Shown one piece after another: positions 11,376 to 20,217 of a DNA stretch of 64,000 nucleotides. Source of the stretch: Micromonospora coerulea (GTDB taxonomy: Bacteria > Actinomycetota > Actinomycetes > Mycobacteriales > Micromonosporaceae); assembly GCF_016598485.1 (NCBI RefSeq), contig NZ_JAEMUW010000007.1, forward strand, positions 124,001-188,000. The letters run 5' to 3'. Each line of letters opens with the position of its first letter. The stretch's first letter is position 1. The translations under genes and the position numbers were made by a program. The notes under the pieces are model-generated. The model worked only from the letters and a program-made list of their open reading frames with translations. It had not been told where the DNA came from and did not search any database.

Positions 11376-11387
11376 CGTACTAGTTCG
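11376..11387. promoter_or_regulatory. Putative operator, second copy CGTACTAGTTCG
   Basis: It agrees with the palindrome at 11334-11345 in 11 of 12 bases. Placed between the divergent regulator and monooxygenase genes, it could serve both promoters. Confidence 0.6.
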
Positions 11388-11501
11388 CCGCGGGCGCGGG
11401 GAGCGCCGCGCGCCCTACCGTCGCGGCGCGGGACGCACCTGCCGGCCCGCGCCCGGCGCCGCCGGGCTCGACGGTGTACGCACGACCACGGGAGCACTGC
11501 G

Positions 11502-12701
11502 GTGACCAACAGGACTGTTCTCATCTCCGGCGCCGGCATCGCCGGTCCCGCCCTCGCCTTCTGGCTGCATCGGCACGGCTTCGCCGTCACGGTGGTGGAG
11601 CGCGCCCCCGCGGTCCGGCCGGGCGGGCAGGCCGTCGACATCCGGGGCACCGCCCGCGAGGTGGTCGGGCGGATGGGGCTGACCGCGCGGATCCGCGCCG
11701 AGTGCGTGGCCGAACACGGCATGGCGTACGTCGACGACGACGGCCGGGTCCGGGCCCGGATGCCGGTGCACGCCTTTGGCGGCGAGGGCATCGTCGCGGA
11801 CATCGAGATCGAGCGGGGTGACCTGGCCCGGCTGCTGTACGAGGCGACCCGCGACGACGTGGCGTACGTCTTCGACGACTCGATCGAGACGCTGACCGAG
11901 ACCCCCGACGGGGTACGGGTCACCTTCGCGCGGTCCGCCCCGCGCACCGTCGACCTGGTGGTGGGCGCCGACGGGATGCACTCGCGGACCCGGGCGCTGG
12001 CGTTCGGGCCGGAGTCGGCGTACGTCCGGCCGCTCGGGGCGTACGTGGCGTACTTCAGCACGCCGTACCCGGACGACGAGGGCTGGTTCCTGCTGCACAA
12101 CGCCCCCGGTGGCCGGGTGGTGGGCACCCGGCCGACCCGCCACGGCCGCACCAGCGCGCTGTTCAGCTTCCTCTCCCCGCCGCTGGACGTGGACCGGCGG
12201 GACGTCGCCGCCCAGCAGCGCCTGCTCGCCGCGCGCTTCGCCGACGTCGGCTGGCGCACCCGGGAACTGCTGGCTGCCATGCCCGACGCGGCCGACTTCT
12301 ACTTCGACCTGTACGGCCAGGTGCGCACGGACCGGTGGAGCCGGGGCCGGGTGGCGCTGCTCGGCGACGCGGCGTGGTGCCCCTCTCCGATCACCGGCCA
12401 GGGCACCAGCCTCTCCCTGGTCGGTGCGTACGTGCTCGCCGGTGAGCTGGCCGCCGCCGACGGTGACCACGCCCGCGCCTTCCCGCGATACGAGGCGGCG
12501 TTGCGCGCGCATGTGCAGAAGGGCCAGGAGTTGCCCGGCGGCGGGCTCTCCGGCTTCCTGCCGGCCAGCCGGGCGGCGATCCGGCTGCGCGACGCGTCGA
12601 TGCGGGCGATGACCTCCCGCCCGCTGCGGCGGCTGACCACCCGGCTGTTCTTCTCCCAGGCCGACGGCCTGGCCCTGCCGGAGTACGCCGCCACCCGCTG
12701 A
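11502..12701 (+). CDS. FAD-dependent monooxygenase
   Basis: A 399-residue group A flavoprotein monooxygenase. The N-terminal Rossmann motif is LISGAGIAGPALAFWLHRHG, the central DG motif is DLVVGADGMHSRTR, and the FAD ribityl-binding motif is RVALLGDAAWCPSPITGQGTSL. Such enzymes hydroxylate or epoxidise aromatic or polyketide-like compounds, including antibiotics such as tetracycline and rifamycin, using NAD(P)H and O2. Which applies here cannot be told. The start is GTG 11502; the open frame upstream of it is antisense to the regulator and has no domain. It is a single gene controlled by the divergent GntR-TetR regulator, which suggests an inducible detoxification or catabolic role. Confidence 0.92.
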   Translation: MTNRTVLISGAGIAGPALAFWLHRHGFAVTVVERAPAVRPGGQAVDIRGTAREVVGRMGLTARIRAECVAEHGMAYVDDDGRVRARMPVHAFGGEGIVADIEIERGDLARLLYEATRDDVAYVFDDSIETLTETPDGVRVTFARSAPRTVDLVVGADGMHSRTRALAFGPESAYVRPLGAYVAYFSTPYPDDEGWFLLHNAPGGRVVGTRPTRHGRTSALFSFLSPPLDVDRRDVAAQQRLLAARFADVGWRTRELLAAMPDAADFYFDLYGQVRTDRWSRGRVALLGDAAWCPSPITGQGTSLSLVGAYVLAGELAAADGDHARAFPRYEAALRAHVQKGQELPGGGLSGFLPASRAAIRLRDASMRAMTSRPLRRLTTRLFFSQADGLALPEYAATR

Positions 12702-12738
12702 GGTCCGGTGGGGCCACCACATGTCGTCGCTGGTCGGT

Positions 12739-12762
12739 GGTCACCGATTCCGTACGGTGACC
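12739..12762. promoter_or_regulatory. Inverted repeat upstream of the ABC importer operon
   Basis: GGTCACCG and CGGTGACC separated by eight bases, after the monooxygenase stop. The same half-sites recur at 12897-12924, next to the first importer gene. It could be an operator, or the stem of a terminator for the upstream gene. Confidence 0.4.
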
Positions 12763-12896
12763 CCCGGCGGGGGCTGGCGGACCCGCCCCTATGGGGGGCG
12801 GGCCCGCCCGACCCGAGGCGAATGTGTGGGGTACCGACATGGTTGCACTCCGGCGGTGCGCCGTAGGTTTCCTCCACGCGACGGCCCTGTGACCAC

Positions 12897-12924
12897 AGTC
12901 ACCGACCGGTCGTCGCCGGTGACC
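12897..12924. promoter_or_regulatory. Second GTCACCG/CGGTGACC inverted repeat, adjoining the livG ribosome site
   Basis: AGTCACCG and CGGTGACC with a 12-base spacer end four bases before the GGAGG of the first importer gene. It repeats the half-sites of 12739-12762. Either a regulator site or a leader hairpin close to the ribosome site. Confidence 0.4.
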
Positions 12925-12940
12925 TACGGAGGATGTGGCG

Positions 12941-13702
12941 ATGGCCGGGCAAGCGCTCCTGTCGGCCCGCGGGCTGACCCGCGACTTCCGGGGCTTCCGG
13001 GCGGTCGACGGCGTCGACCTCGACGTGGCACCGGAGACCGTGCACGCCCTGGTCGGCCCGAACGGCGCCGGCAAGACGACGCTGTTCAACCTGCTCACCG
13101 GGTTCCTGCCGCCCACCGCCGGGCGGATCGAGCTGGCCGGCCGGGACATCACCGGACTGCCGCCGGAACAGGTCGCCCGGCTCGGCGTGGCCCGGTCGTT
13201 CCAGATCACCAGCCTCTTCCCGCAGCTCGGCGCCCGCGAGCACGTCGAGCTGGCGTTGCAGTCGCCGAGCGGCCTGGGCTGGCGGTTCTGGCGGTCGGCG
13301 AAGCTGATGGGCCGCTACCGGGAGCGCGCCGACGAACTGCTGGCCATGGTCGGCCTCGCCGAGCTGGCCGAGGCGCCCGCCGAGGCCCTCGCCTACGGGC
13401 GCAAGCGGGCCCTGGAGCTGGCCATCGCCCTCGCCCTGGACCCTAAGGTGCTGCTGCTCGACGAGCCCACCGCGGGGATGGGGCTGGAGGACGTCGACCG
13501 CACCGTCGACCTGATCGCGAAGGTCCGCAAGGGCCGGACCGTGGTGATGGTCGAGCACAACATGAGCGTCGTCGGCCGGCTCGCCGACACCGTCACCGTG
13601 CTCCAGGCCGGCAAGGTCCTGGTCGAGGGGCCGTACGAGCAGGTCCGCGCCGACGAGCGGGTCATCACCGCCTACCTGGGAGCCGCTGATGCTGCGCATT
13701 GA
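12941..13702 (+). CDS. livG: Branched-chain amino acid-type ABC transporter, ATP-binding protein (LivG-like)
   Basis: A 253-residue ABC ATPase. Walker A is GPNGAGKTT, the signature region is LAYGRKRALELAIALALDPK, and Walker B is VLLLDEPTAGM. The LivG-specific C-terminal extension is present (VVMVEHNMSVVGRLADTVTVLQAGKVLVEGPYEQV). It powers import from the cytoplasmic face with LivF. The ATG at 12941 is favoured by a GGAGG eight bases upstream; a GTG six bases earlier is too close to that site. It is the first gene of a five-gene operon (ATPase, ATPase, binding protein, permease, permease) and overlaps the second gene by 14 bases. Confidence 0.92.
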   Translation: MAGQALLSARGLTRDFRGFRAVDGVDLDVAPETVHALVGPNGAGKTTLFNLLTGFLPPTAGRIELAGRDITGLPPEQVARLGVARSFQITSLFPQLGAREHVELALQSPSGLGWRFWRSAKLMGRYRERADELLAMVGLAELAEAPAEALAYGRKRALELAIALALDPKVLLLDEPTAGMGLEDVDRTVDLIAKVRKGRTVVMVEHNMSVVGRLADTVTVLQAGKVLVEGPYEQVRADERVITAYLGAADAAH

Positions 13703-14381
13703 GAACCTCTCCGCCTTCTACGGCGAGGCGCAGGTGCTGCGGGAGGTGAGCCTGGAGGTCGCCGCCGGCGAGGTGGTCACCCTGGTCGGCCGCAACGGCG
13801 CCGGCAAGTCCACCCTGCTGCGCTGCGTGATGGGGCTGCATCCCGGGCAGCGCGGCACGGTCAGCCTGGACGGCCGGGACCTGACGAAGCTGCCGGCGTA
13901 CAAGCGGGCGCGGCTCGGGCTCGGCTGGGTCCCCGACGACCGTGGCGCGTACGCCACCCTCACCGTCACCGAGAACCTGACCCTGCCGCCCCGGGTCGGC
14001 CCCGACCCGTGGCCGCTGGAGCGGGTGTACGAGGCGTTCCCCGCCCTGTACGCCCGGCGTGACTCGGCGGCCACCATGCTCTCCGGCGGCGAGCAGCAGA
14101 TGCTCGCTCTGGCCCGGGTGCTGCGGATGGGCGCTCGGCTGCTGCTCTGCGACGAGCCCACCGAAGGGCTCTCCCCACTGCTCGTGCAGCAGGTCGGCGA
14201 CCTGCTGCGGGAGGCCAAGCAGCACGGCGTGACCGTGCTGCTGGTCGAACAGAACCTGCACTTCGCCACCGGCGTCGCCGACCGGCACTACCTGCTGGCC
14301 GAGGGACGCATCGCGGAGGCGATGGACAACTCCGAGGTGCGCTCGCGGGAGCGCGAGCTGCTGGCGTACCTGGGGATCTGA
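13689..14381 (+). CDS. livF: Branched-chain amino acid-type ABC transporter, ATP-binding protein (LivF-like)
   Basis: A 230-residue ABC ATPase, the usual LivF size. Walker A is GRNGAGKST, the signature is MLSGGEQQMLALARVL, and Walker B is LLLCDEPTEGLSP, with the H-loop region TVLLVEQNL. It pairs with the LivG-like subunit to form the nucleotide-binding dimer. The start overlaps the end of the preceding gene and has a GGGAG ribosome site inside it, indicating translational coupling. Confidence 0.93.
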   Translation: MLRIENLSAFYGEAQVLREVSLEVAAGEVVTLVGRNGAGKSTLLRCVMGLHPGQRGTVSLDGRDLTKLPAYKRARLGLGWVPDDRGAYATLTVTENLTLPPRVGPDPWPLERVYEAFPALYARRDSAATMLSGGEQQMLALARVLRMGARLLLCDEPTEGLSPLLVQQVGDLLREAKQHGVTVLLVEQNLHFATGVADRHYLLAEGRIAEAMDNSEVRSRERELLAYLGI

Positions 14382-14432
14382 ATGTCATCGACGGCTGACC
14401 CGCGCGAACCGCGCGGTACGAAAGGGATGGAC

Positions 14433-15683
14433 ATGCGTAGGAGCGTGGGTGTGGCCGCCGCCTCGGCGGCGGTGCTGTTGGCGGCCGGCTGCGGCGGCGG
14501 TGGGCCGGCCTCGGGCGGCGACGAGAAGCTGACCGGCGACAAGATCGTGCTCGGGGTGCTCAACGACCAGTCGGGGGCCTACTCGGAGCTGTCCGGCAAG
14601 AACTCGGTCAAGGCCGTGGAGATGGCCATCGCCGACTTCAAGGCCAAGTACGGCGACAAGGCGGTGACCAAGGACATCACCGTGGAGACCGCCGACCACC
14701 AGAACAAGCCGGATGTGGCCAACAGCAAGGCCGCCGAGATGTACGACCGCAAGGGCGCCGACATCATCCTCGACGTGCCGACCTCCTCGGCGGCGCTCAA
14801 GGTCGCCGACGTGGCGAAGGAGAAGAAGAAGCTCTACTTCAACATCGGCGCGGCGACCACCGACCTGACCGGCAAGAGCTGCAACAAGTACACGTTCCAC
14901 TACGCGTACGACACGTACATGCTGGCCAACGGCACCGGGAAGACCACCACCGAGCAGGTGGGCAAGAACTGGTACATCCTCTACCCGAACTACGCCTTCG
15001 GTCAGGACATGGAGAAGAGCTTCTCCGCCGCGATCACCAAGGCCGGTGGCCAGGTGGTCGGCAAGGACGGCGCGCCGTTCCCGAACACCAGCGGTGACTA
15101 CTCCACCTTCCTGCTCAAGGCGCCGACGCTGAACCCGAAGCCGCAGGTGCTCGGCACCATGCAGGCCGGCGCGGAGCTGGTCAACGTGGTCAAGCAGTAC
15201 AACGAGTTCAAGCTCCGGGACAAGGGCATCGGCCTCGCGGTGGGCCTGATGTTCATCACCGACATCCACTCGCTCACCCCGGCGGCGCTGGCCGGCACCA
15301 CCTACACCGACGCCTGGTACTGGAACTTCGACCAGCAGAACCGGGCGTTCGCCGACCGGTTCCAGAAGGAGACCGGCACCCGGCCCTCGTTCGCCCACGC
15401 GGCCAACTACTCCGCGGCGATGCAGTACCTGGAGGCCGTGCAGGCCGCCGGCACCGACGACGCGGACACCGTGGTCAAGGGGCTGGAGGGCAAGGAGATC
15501 AACGACGTCTTCCTGCGCAACGGCAAGATCCGCGCCGAGGACCACCGGGTCATCCACGACGCGTACCTGGCCCAGGTCAAGCCGCAGGCCGAGGTCACCG
15601 AGCCGTGGGACTACGTGAAGGTCCTCAAGACCATCCCGGCCGCCGAGGCGTTCCGCGCCCCGTCGGCCGACTGCAAGATGTGA
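14433..15683 (+). CDS. ABC transporter substrate-binding lipoprotein, branched-chain amino acid type
   Basis: A periplasmic-binding-type protein of about 416 residues. The start MRRSVGVAAASAAVLLAAGCGGG is a lipoprotein signal with lipobox LAAGC, so the mature protein is anchored to the membrane surface through its cysteine. The mature part begins KIVLGVLNDQSGAYSELSGKNSVKAVEMAIADF, the type I binding fold of LivJ/LivK and amide/urea receptors. The ATG at 14433 is six bases after AAAGGG; ATGs at 14427 and 14382 are in frame but fit the signal peptide or ribosome site less well. It is the receptor of the operon. The ligand may be an amino acid, amide or small acid rather than leucine. Confidence 0.88.
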   Translation: MRRSVGVAAASAAVLLAAGCGGGGPASGGDEKLTGDKIVLGVLNDQSGAYSELSGKNSVKAVEMAIADFKAKYGDKAVTKDITVETADHQNKPDVANSKAAEMYDRKGADIILDVPTSSAALKVADVAKEKKKLYFNIGAATTDLTGKSCNKYTFHYAYDTYMLANGTGKTTTEQVGKNWYILYPNYAFGQDMEKSFSAAITKAGGQVVGKDGAPFPNTSGDYSTFLLKAPTLNPKPQVLGTMQAGAELVNVVKQYNEFKLRDKGIGLAVGLMFITDIHSLTPAALAGTTYTDAWYWNFDQQNRAFADRFQKETGTRPSFAHAANYSAAMQYLEAVQAAGTDDADTVVKGLEGKEINDVFLRNGKIRAEDHRVIHDAYLAQVKPQAEVTEPWDYVKVLKTIPAAEAFRAPSADCKM

Positions 15684-15690
15684 CGGGACG

Positions 15691-16572
15691 ATGTCTGGTT
15701 TTGCGCAGAACACGTTCAACGGGCTGGTGAGCGGGGCGTTCTACGCCCTGCTCGCCCTCGGGCTCGCGGTCATCTTCGGCATGCTCCGGGTGGTGAACTT
15801 CGCCCACGGCGCCTTCTACATGCTCGGCGCCTTCGGGGCGTACGTGCTGCTCACCGAGGCGGGGGTGCCGTTCTGGGCGGCGCTGGTGATCATGCCGCTG
15901 GCCCTCGGCCTGCTCGGCATGGCCCTGGAGCGGGCGGTGATCCACCGGCTGACCCGGCTCGACCCGCTCTACAACTTCCTGCTCACCTTCGGCCTCACCC
16001 TGATCCTGCAGGACCTGGTGAAGACCCGGTACGGCGTGCAGTCCAGCCCGTACGCCACCCCGGCGGCGCTCAGCGGCTCGGTCGACTTCGGGCTGTTCGA
16101 CTTCCCGACCTACCGGGTCTTCATCCTCGGCTTCACCGTGCTGCTCTGCGTCGGGGTGTGGTGGGTGCTGAGCCGGACCCGGATCGGCATGGTGGTCCGG
16201 GCGGCCACCGAGCGGCCGGAGCTGACCCGGGCGTTCGGCATCGACGTGGGGCGGTGGGTGACCCCGGTCTTCGGCTTCGGGATCGGGCTGGCCGGACTGG
16301 CCGGCGTGCTGGCCGCGCCGATGCGGGCGGTGAACCCGCTGATGGGCGCCGACCTGATCATCGTGGTCTTCGCGGTGGTGGTGATCGGCGGCCTCGGCTC
16401 GATCTTCGGCTCGGTCGCCGCCGGCTTCGGCATCGGCCTGGTCCAGGCCTGGGGGGAGTCGTACCTCTCGGACTTCCCGATCGTCTCCCAGACGATCGTC
16501 TTCATCGTGATGGCCGTCGTGCTGCTCTGGCGCCCGGCCGGCCTGTTCGGCCGTGAGGAGGCACCGGCATGA
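15691..16572 (+). CDS. livH: Branched-chain amino acid-type ABC transporter permease (LivH-like)
   Basis: A 293-residue integral membrane protein with about eight hydrophobic segments. The N-terminal stretch FNGLVSGAFYALLALGLAVIFGMLRVVNFAHGAFYMLGAF is the LivH signature, including the conserved NFAHG. The C-terminal half has AAPMRAVNPLMGADLIIVVFAVVVIGGLGSIFGSVAAGF. It forms the membrane channel with the next gene product. It starts seven bases after the binding-protein stop and overlaps the next gene by ATGA. Confidence 0.93.
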   Translation: MSGFAQNTFNGLVSGAFYALLALGLAVIFGMLRVVNFAHGAFYMLGAFGAYVLLTEAGVPFWAALVIMPLALGLLGMALERAVIHRLTRLDPLYNFLLTFGLTLILQDLVKTRYGVQSSPYATPAALSGSVDFGLFDFPTYRVFILGFTVLLCVGVWWVLSRTRIGMVVRAATERPELTRAFGIDVGRWVTPVFGFGIGLAGLAGVLAAPMRAVNPLMGADLIIVVFAVVVIGGLGSIFGSVAAGFGIGLVQAWGESYLSDFPIVSQTIVFIVMAVVLLWRPAGLFGREEAPA

Positions 16573-17585
16573 CCAGCGCCGTCGACACCCCCGCCGACGC
16601 GGCCCGCCCGGCACCTCCGTCCGGGCTGCTCACCGTAGCCCGGGCCCCCGGCTGGGTCCGGTACGCGCTGCTCGCCGCCGGCCTGCTGGTGGCGTTGTGG
16701 CTGCCCAACGGCCTCTACCCGGCGGTGGCGGTGGACATCCTCTGCTGGGCGCTGTTCGCCGTCTCGGTGGACCTGCTGCTCGGCTTCACCGGGCTGATGT
16801 CCTTCGGGCACGCCGCGTTCTGGGGCACCTCGGCGTACGTCACCGGCCTGGTGGCGATCCACGCCGGGCTGCCGTTCCCGGCGGCCGTGCTGGCCGGGGC
16901 GCTCGCCGCGGCGGTGCTCGCGGTGCCGATCGGCTACCTGGCGGTCAAGCGCACCGGGATCTACTTCGCGATGGTCACCCTGGCCTTCGCGCAGCTGGTC
17001 TACTACGTGGCCAACGAGTGGCGGTCGGTCACCCGGGGTGAGAACGGCCTCCAGGGCGTGCCCCGGGAGTTCTTCGGGATGGACCTGACCGACGACTTCT
17101 ACTTCTACTACGCGATCCTGCCGATCGTGCTGCTCGGGCTGGCCGCCGCCTGGCGGATCGTGCACTCGCCGTTCGGCCGGGTGCTGGTCGGTATCCGGGA
17201 CAACCCGGCCCGCGCGCGGGCGCTGGGCTACCCGGTGCACCGCTACAAGCTGACCGCGTTCGTCCTGTCCGGCTTCATCGCCGGGCTGGGCGGCGGGCTC
17301 TTCGCCGTCGGCCACCGCTTCGTCTCCCTCGACGTGCTGCACTGGACCACCTCCGGCAAGGCGGTGATCGTGGTGGTGCTCGGCGGCATCGGCACGCTGT
17401 GGGGCGGCGTGCTCGGCGCGGCGATCGTGGTCCGGCTGGAGGACTGGCTGTCGTTCTCCGGATTCGAGGCCATCGGCCTGGTCACCGGCGGCATCTTCGT
17501 CCTCGTCGTGCTGCTGTTCCGGCGGGGGATCTGGGGCAGCGTGGCCGCCCTGGCCCGACGCTGGGGAGTCGCCCGCCGCCGATAG
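16569..17585 (+). CDS. livM: Branched-chain amino acid-type ABC transporter permease (LivM-like)
   Basis: A 338-residue permease. A hydrophilic N-terminus of about 35 residues precedes the membrane part. The motif GFTGLMSFGHAAFWGTSAYVTG matches LivM proteins, and GIRDNPARARALGYPVHRYKLTAFVLSGFIAGLGGGLFA contains the cytoplasmic loop that contacts the ATPase. Its ATG overlaps the LivH-like stop. It is the last gene of the operon; a 251-base gap with regulatory palindromes follows. Confidence 0.93.
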   Translation: MTSAVDTPADAARPAPPSGLLTVARAPGWVRYALLAAGLLVALWLPNGLYPAVAVDILCWALFAVSVDLLLGFTGLMSFGHAAFWGTSAYVTGLVAIHAGLPFPAAVLAGALAAAVLAVPIGYLAVKRTGIYFAMVTLAFAQLVYYVANEWRSVTRGENGLQGVPREFFGMDLTDDFYFYYAILPIVLLGLAAAWRIVHSPFGRVLVGIRDNPARARALGYPVHRYKLTAFVLSGFIAGLGGGLFAVGHRFVSLDVLHWTTSGKAVIVVVLGGIGTLWGGVLGAAIVVRLEDWLSFSGFEAIGLVTGGIFVLVVLLFRRGIWGSVAALARRWGVARRR

Positions 17586-17729
17586 ATTCTCCCGACGGCG
17601 CAGCCGACAGCCGCCGTCCCGACGAACCCCCTGGTAGTGAACGTCTACCCGGGGGTACGTCTGGTGCCGACGGTCCCGGGCGGACCCGGCCACGGGGCGG
17701 GTCCGCCCGGGCGTGAGCTGGACCACAAA

Positions 17730-17752
17730 CGATACGAACCGGTTCCGTATCG
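17730..17752. promoter_or_regulatory. Putative TetR operator 1 for the DHA2 exporter
   Basis: A near-palindrome with CGATACGAACC on the left and GGTTCCGTATCG on the right, in the gap before the exporter. A second copy starts 48 bases later and agrees at 17 of 23 positions. The regulator is probably the TetR encoded after the exporter. Confidence 0.6.
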
Positions 17753-17777
17753 AAACCCCTTCACCTACGCTCGGCAG

Positions 17778-17800
17778 CGTTACGAGTCTGCCCCGTATCG
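17778..17800. promoter_or_regulatory. Putative TetR operator 2 for the DHA2 exporter
   Basis: The outer halves TTACGA and CCGTATCG are kept from the copy at 17730-17752 while the centre differs. It ends 36 bases before the exporter ATG. Confidence 0.5.
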
Positions 17801-17836
17801 TATTTCGACGCGGGTGAGTCGGGGGGAGAACCGGAC

Positions 17837-19405
17837 ATGGAACCGCACGAGAACACCGGACATCCGAGGAGGTGGGCGATCCTCGGGGTGCTGGTGATCA
17901 GCCTCCTCGTGGTCGTCCTCGACAACACCATCCTCAACGTCGCGCTGCGCACCCTCGCCGATCCGGTGCACGGCCTCGGCGCCAGCCAGGGCGAGCTGGA
18001 GTGGTCGATCAACTCCTACACGCTGGTCTTCGCCGGCCTGCTCTTCACCTTCGGCGTGCTCGGCGACCGTGCCGGGCGCAAGCGTTTCCTGATGATCGGC
18101 CTGGTTCTCTTCGGCCTCGCCTCGCTGCTGTCGGCGTACGCCCAGGACCCGGCCCAGCTCATCGGCGCCCGCGCCCTGATGGGGGTCGGCGGCGCGGCGA
18201 TCATGCCGGTGACGCTCTCGATCATCTCCAACGTGTTCGACCCGCGGGAGCGAGGCCGGGCGATCGGCGTGTGGGCCGGCGCGGTCGGCCTCGCCGTGGC
18301 CATCGGCCCGATCCTCGGCGGCGCCCTGCTGGAGCACTACTGGTGGGGCTCGGTCTTCCTGATCAACGTGCCGGTGGTGGTGGCCGGCGTGGTGCTGGTC
18401 GCGGTCCTGGTGCCCGAGTCGCGCGACCCGAACCCGGGTCGGGTCGACCTGCTCGGCGTGCTGCTCTCGGTGGTCGGCCTGGTCGCCCTCACCTACGGCA
18501 TCATCGACGGGGGCGAGCACGGCTTCGGCCGGCCGCTGGTCTGGGCCTCGATCCTCGGCGGCCTTGCGGTGCTGGGCTGGTTCATCTCCCACGAGCTGCG
18601 CAGCGACCACCCCTCGCTGGACGTCCGGCTGTTCCGGGTGCCCCGGTTCGCCGCCCCGGTCGCGCTGGTCGGGCTGGTCTTCTTCGCCGCCATGGGCGTG
18701 ATGTTCTTCAACGCGTTCTACCTCCAGCTGGTGCGCGGCTACAGCCCGCTGGAGACCGGCCTGCTCTTCCTGCCCTTCGCCGCGGCGCAGCTGGTCTTCG
18801 CGCCGCGCAGCGCCGCGATGGTCCGTCGCTACGGCGGCCGGGCGGTCGCGGTGGTCGGGCTCGTGCTGACCGCGGTGGCGCTCGGCGCGTTCGTCTTCGT
18901 CGACGAGGTCACGCCGATCTGGGTGGTCCTGGTCCTGACCTTCCTCCAGGGCACCGGCATGGCGAACATCATGCCGCCGGCCACCGAGTCGATCATGTCG
19001 GCGCTGCCTCGGGAGAAGGCCGGCGTCGGCTCGGCGGTCAGCAACACCGTCCGGCAGGTCGCCGGCGCGCTGGGCGTCGCGGTGCTCGGCTCGGTGCTCT
19101 CCGCGGTCTACCGGGGAGACATCGCCTCGGCGCTCGCCGGGCTGCCCGGTCCGGTCCGGGACGCCGCCGACGAGTCCATCTCCGGCGCGTACGCGGCGGC
19201 GGCCCAGCTCGGGCCGGCGGCGCCCAGGCTCATCGCGGCGGCCAACGACTCGTTCGTCTCGGCGATGCACTGGGCGGCCGGGCTCTCCGCGGTGGTGGCC
19301 GCGCTGGGCATCCTGATCGCGCTGCGCTGGCTGCCGGGCCGCTCGGCGGCCGGCCCCACCGAGGCTCGACCGGTCGTCGAGCCGGAGTTGGCCGGGACCG
19401 CCTAG
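17837..19405 (+). CDS. MFS transporter, DHA2 (EmrB/QacA) drug-proton antiporter family
   Basis: A 522-residue membrane protein, the length of 14-helix DHA2 exporters. Motif C-like [15 protein letters not shown] lies in the first helix, [21 protein letters not shown] is motif A after helix two, and [23 protein letters not shown] and [19 protein letters not shown] are the conserved helices four and five. Proteins like this export cationic or hydrophobic drugs at the expense of the proton gradient. A GGGGGGAG ribosome site precedes the ATG. A TetR gene follows by 11 bases and paired palindromes precede the gene, so it is likely drug-inducible. Confidence 0.93.
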   Translation: MEPHENTGHPRRWAILGVLVISLLVVVLDNTILNVALRTLADPVHGLGASQGELEWSINSYTLVFAGLLFTFGVLGDRAGRKRFLMIGLVLFGLASLLSAYAQDPAQLIGARALMGVGGAAIMPVTLSIISNVFDPRERGRAIGVWAGAVGLAVAIGPILGGALLEHYWWGSVFLINVPVVVAGVVLVAVLVPESRDPNPGRVDLLGVLLSVVGLVALTYGIIDGGEHGFGRPLVWASILGGLAVLGWFISHELRSDHPSLDVRLFRVPRFAAPVALVGLVFFAAMGVMFFNAFYLQLVRGYSPLETGLLFLPFAAAQLVFAPRSAAMVRRYGGRAVAVVGLVLTAVALGAFVFVDEVTPIWVVLVLTFLQGTGMANIMPPATESIMSALPREKAGVGSAVSNTVRQVAGALGVAVLGSVLSAVYRGDIASALAGLPGPVRDAADESISGAYAAAAQLGPAAPRLIAAANDSFVSAMHWAAGLSAVVAALGILIALRWLPGRSAAGPTEARPVVEPELAGTA

Positions 19406-19416
19406 GTTCGGCGACA

Positions 19417-20025
19417 ATGTCTGACATGACTTCCACCGCCGATGCTCCGCGGTCGCCCGGGCGACCGCGGAGCGTCCGCGCGGACGAGGCGATCATCGAG
19501 GCCACCCTCGACCTGCTGGCCGAGGGCAGCACGATCGAGGCGCTCTCCATCGAGGCGATCGCCGCCCGCGCCGGGGTCGGCAAGGCCACCATCTACCGGC
19601 GCTGGCCCGGCAAGGACGCCCTGCTGCTCGACGCGCTGCGCCGGCTCAAGGGCGTCCTGCCCGACCCGGCCGGCCACTCCGTCCGGGACGACCTCGTGCT
19701 GCTGGTCGGCGCGGTCGGGCACAACATCGACCCCCGGGCCGCGAAGATCATGCCCTGCCTGGTGCCCGAGGTGAACCGCAGCCCGGACCACTTCCAGCTC
19801 TACCAGAACATCATCGAGCCCCGGCGGAAGCTGATGCGCGAGGTGCTGCAGCGCGGCGTCGCCAGCGGCGAACTGCGGGCCGACCTCGACATCGAGCTGA
19901 CCATGGCGCTGCTCACCGGGCCGATGCTGATCCAGCGGATGCTGCGCTGGCACCCCGAGCTGGACGGCCGCGTCCTGCCCGAGCGGGTCGTCGACACCGT
20001 CCTCGAAGGCGTCCGCGCCCGCTGA
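19417..20025 (+). CDS. TetR/AcrR family transcriptional regulator
   Basis: A 202-residue regulator. The DNA-binding domain occupies residues about 20-70 ([53 protein letters not shown]). The C-terminal domain has the TetR_C arrangement with ending [16 protein letters not shown]. It is co-transcribed with the DHA2 exporter (11-base gap) and is the obvious candidate to bind the doubled palindrome upstream of that exporter. ATG 19417 is taken as start; ATG 19426 is also in frame. Confidence 0.9.
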   Translation: MSDMTSTADAPRSPGRPRSVRADEAIIEATLDLLAEGSTIEALSIEAIAARAGVGKATIYRRWPGKDALLLDALRRLKGVLPDPAGHSVRDDLVLLVGAVGHNIDPRAAKIMPCLVPEVNRSPDHFQLYQNIIEPRRKLMREVLQRGVASGELRADLDIELTMALLTGPMLIQRMLRWHPELDGRVLPERVVDTVLEGVRAR

Positions 20026-20034
20026 CGGCCTGCT

Positions 20035-20115
20035 GGGGTCAATCCCCTGCGCCCGCTCCCGCCGCGATCAGCGGCGGAGCGGGTGAGCGGGTGAGCGCAG
20101 GGAAGTCCTGACCCC
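20035..20115. terminator. Long nested hairpin between convergent genes
   Basis: Three nested complementary pairs point to one extended stem: GGGGTCA with TGACCCC on the outside, CCCTGCGC with GCGCAGGG inside it, and CGCTCCCGCCGC with GCGGCGGAGCG around a GATCA loop. It lies between the TetR gene and the convergent PucR-type gene, so a bidirectional terminator is most likely. Confidence 0.6.
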
Positions 20116-20217
20116 GATCCGCCGGCTCGATCGCGGTGGCGGCGGCGAAGGCCCAGGCCAGCGCCGTCTCCCTCGACATGCCATCGAGACCGTCGGACGG
20201 GCGGGCCGGGCGCCGGG

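Noticed and set aside
20039..20180. Short minus-strand frame (MSRETALAWAFAAATAIEP...) between the TetR and PucR genes
   Set aside because: No ribosome site, no similarity, and it is built on the nested stem at 20035-20115.
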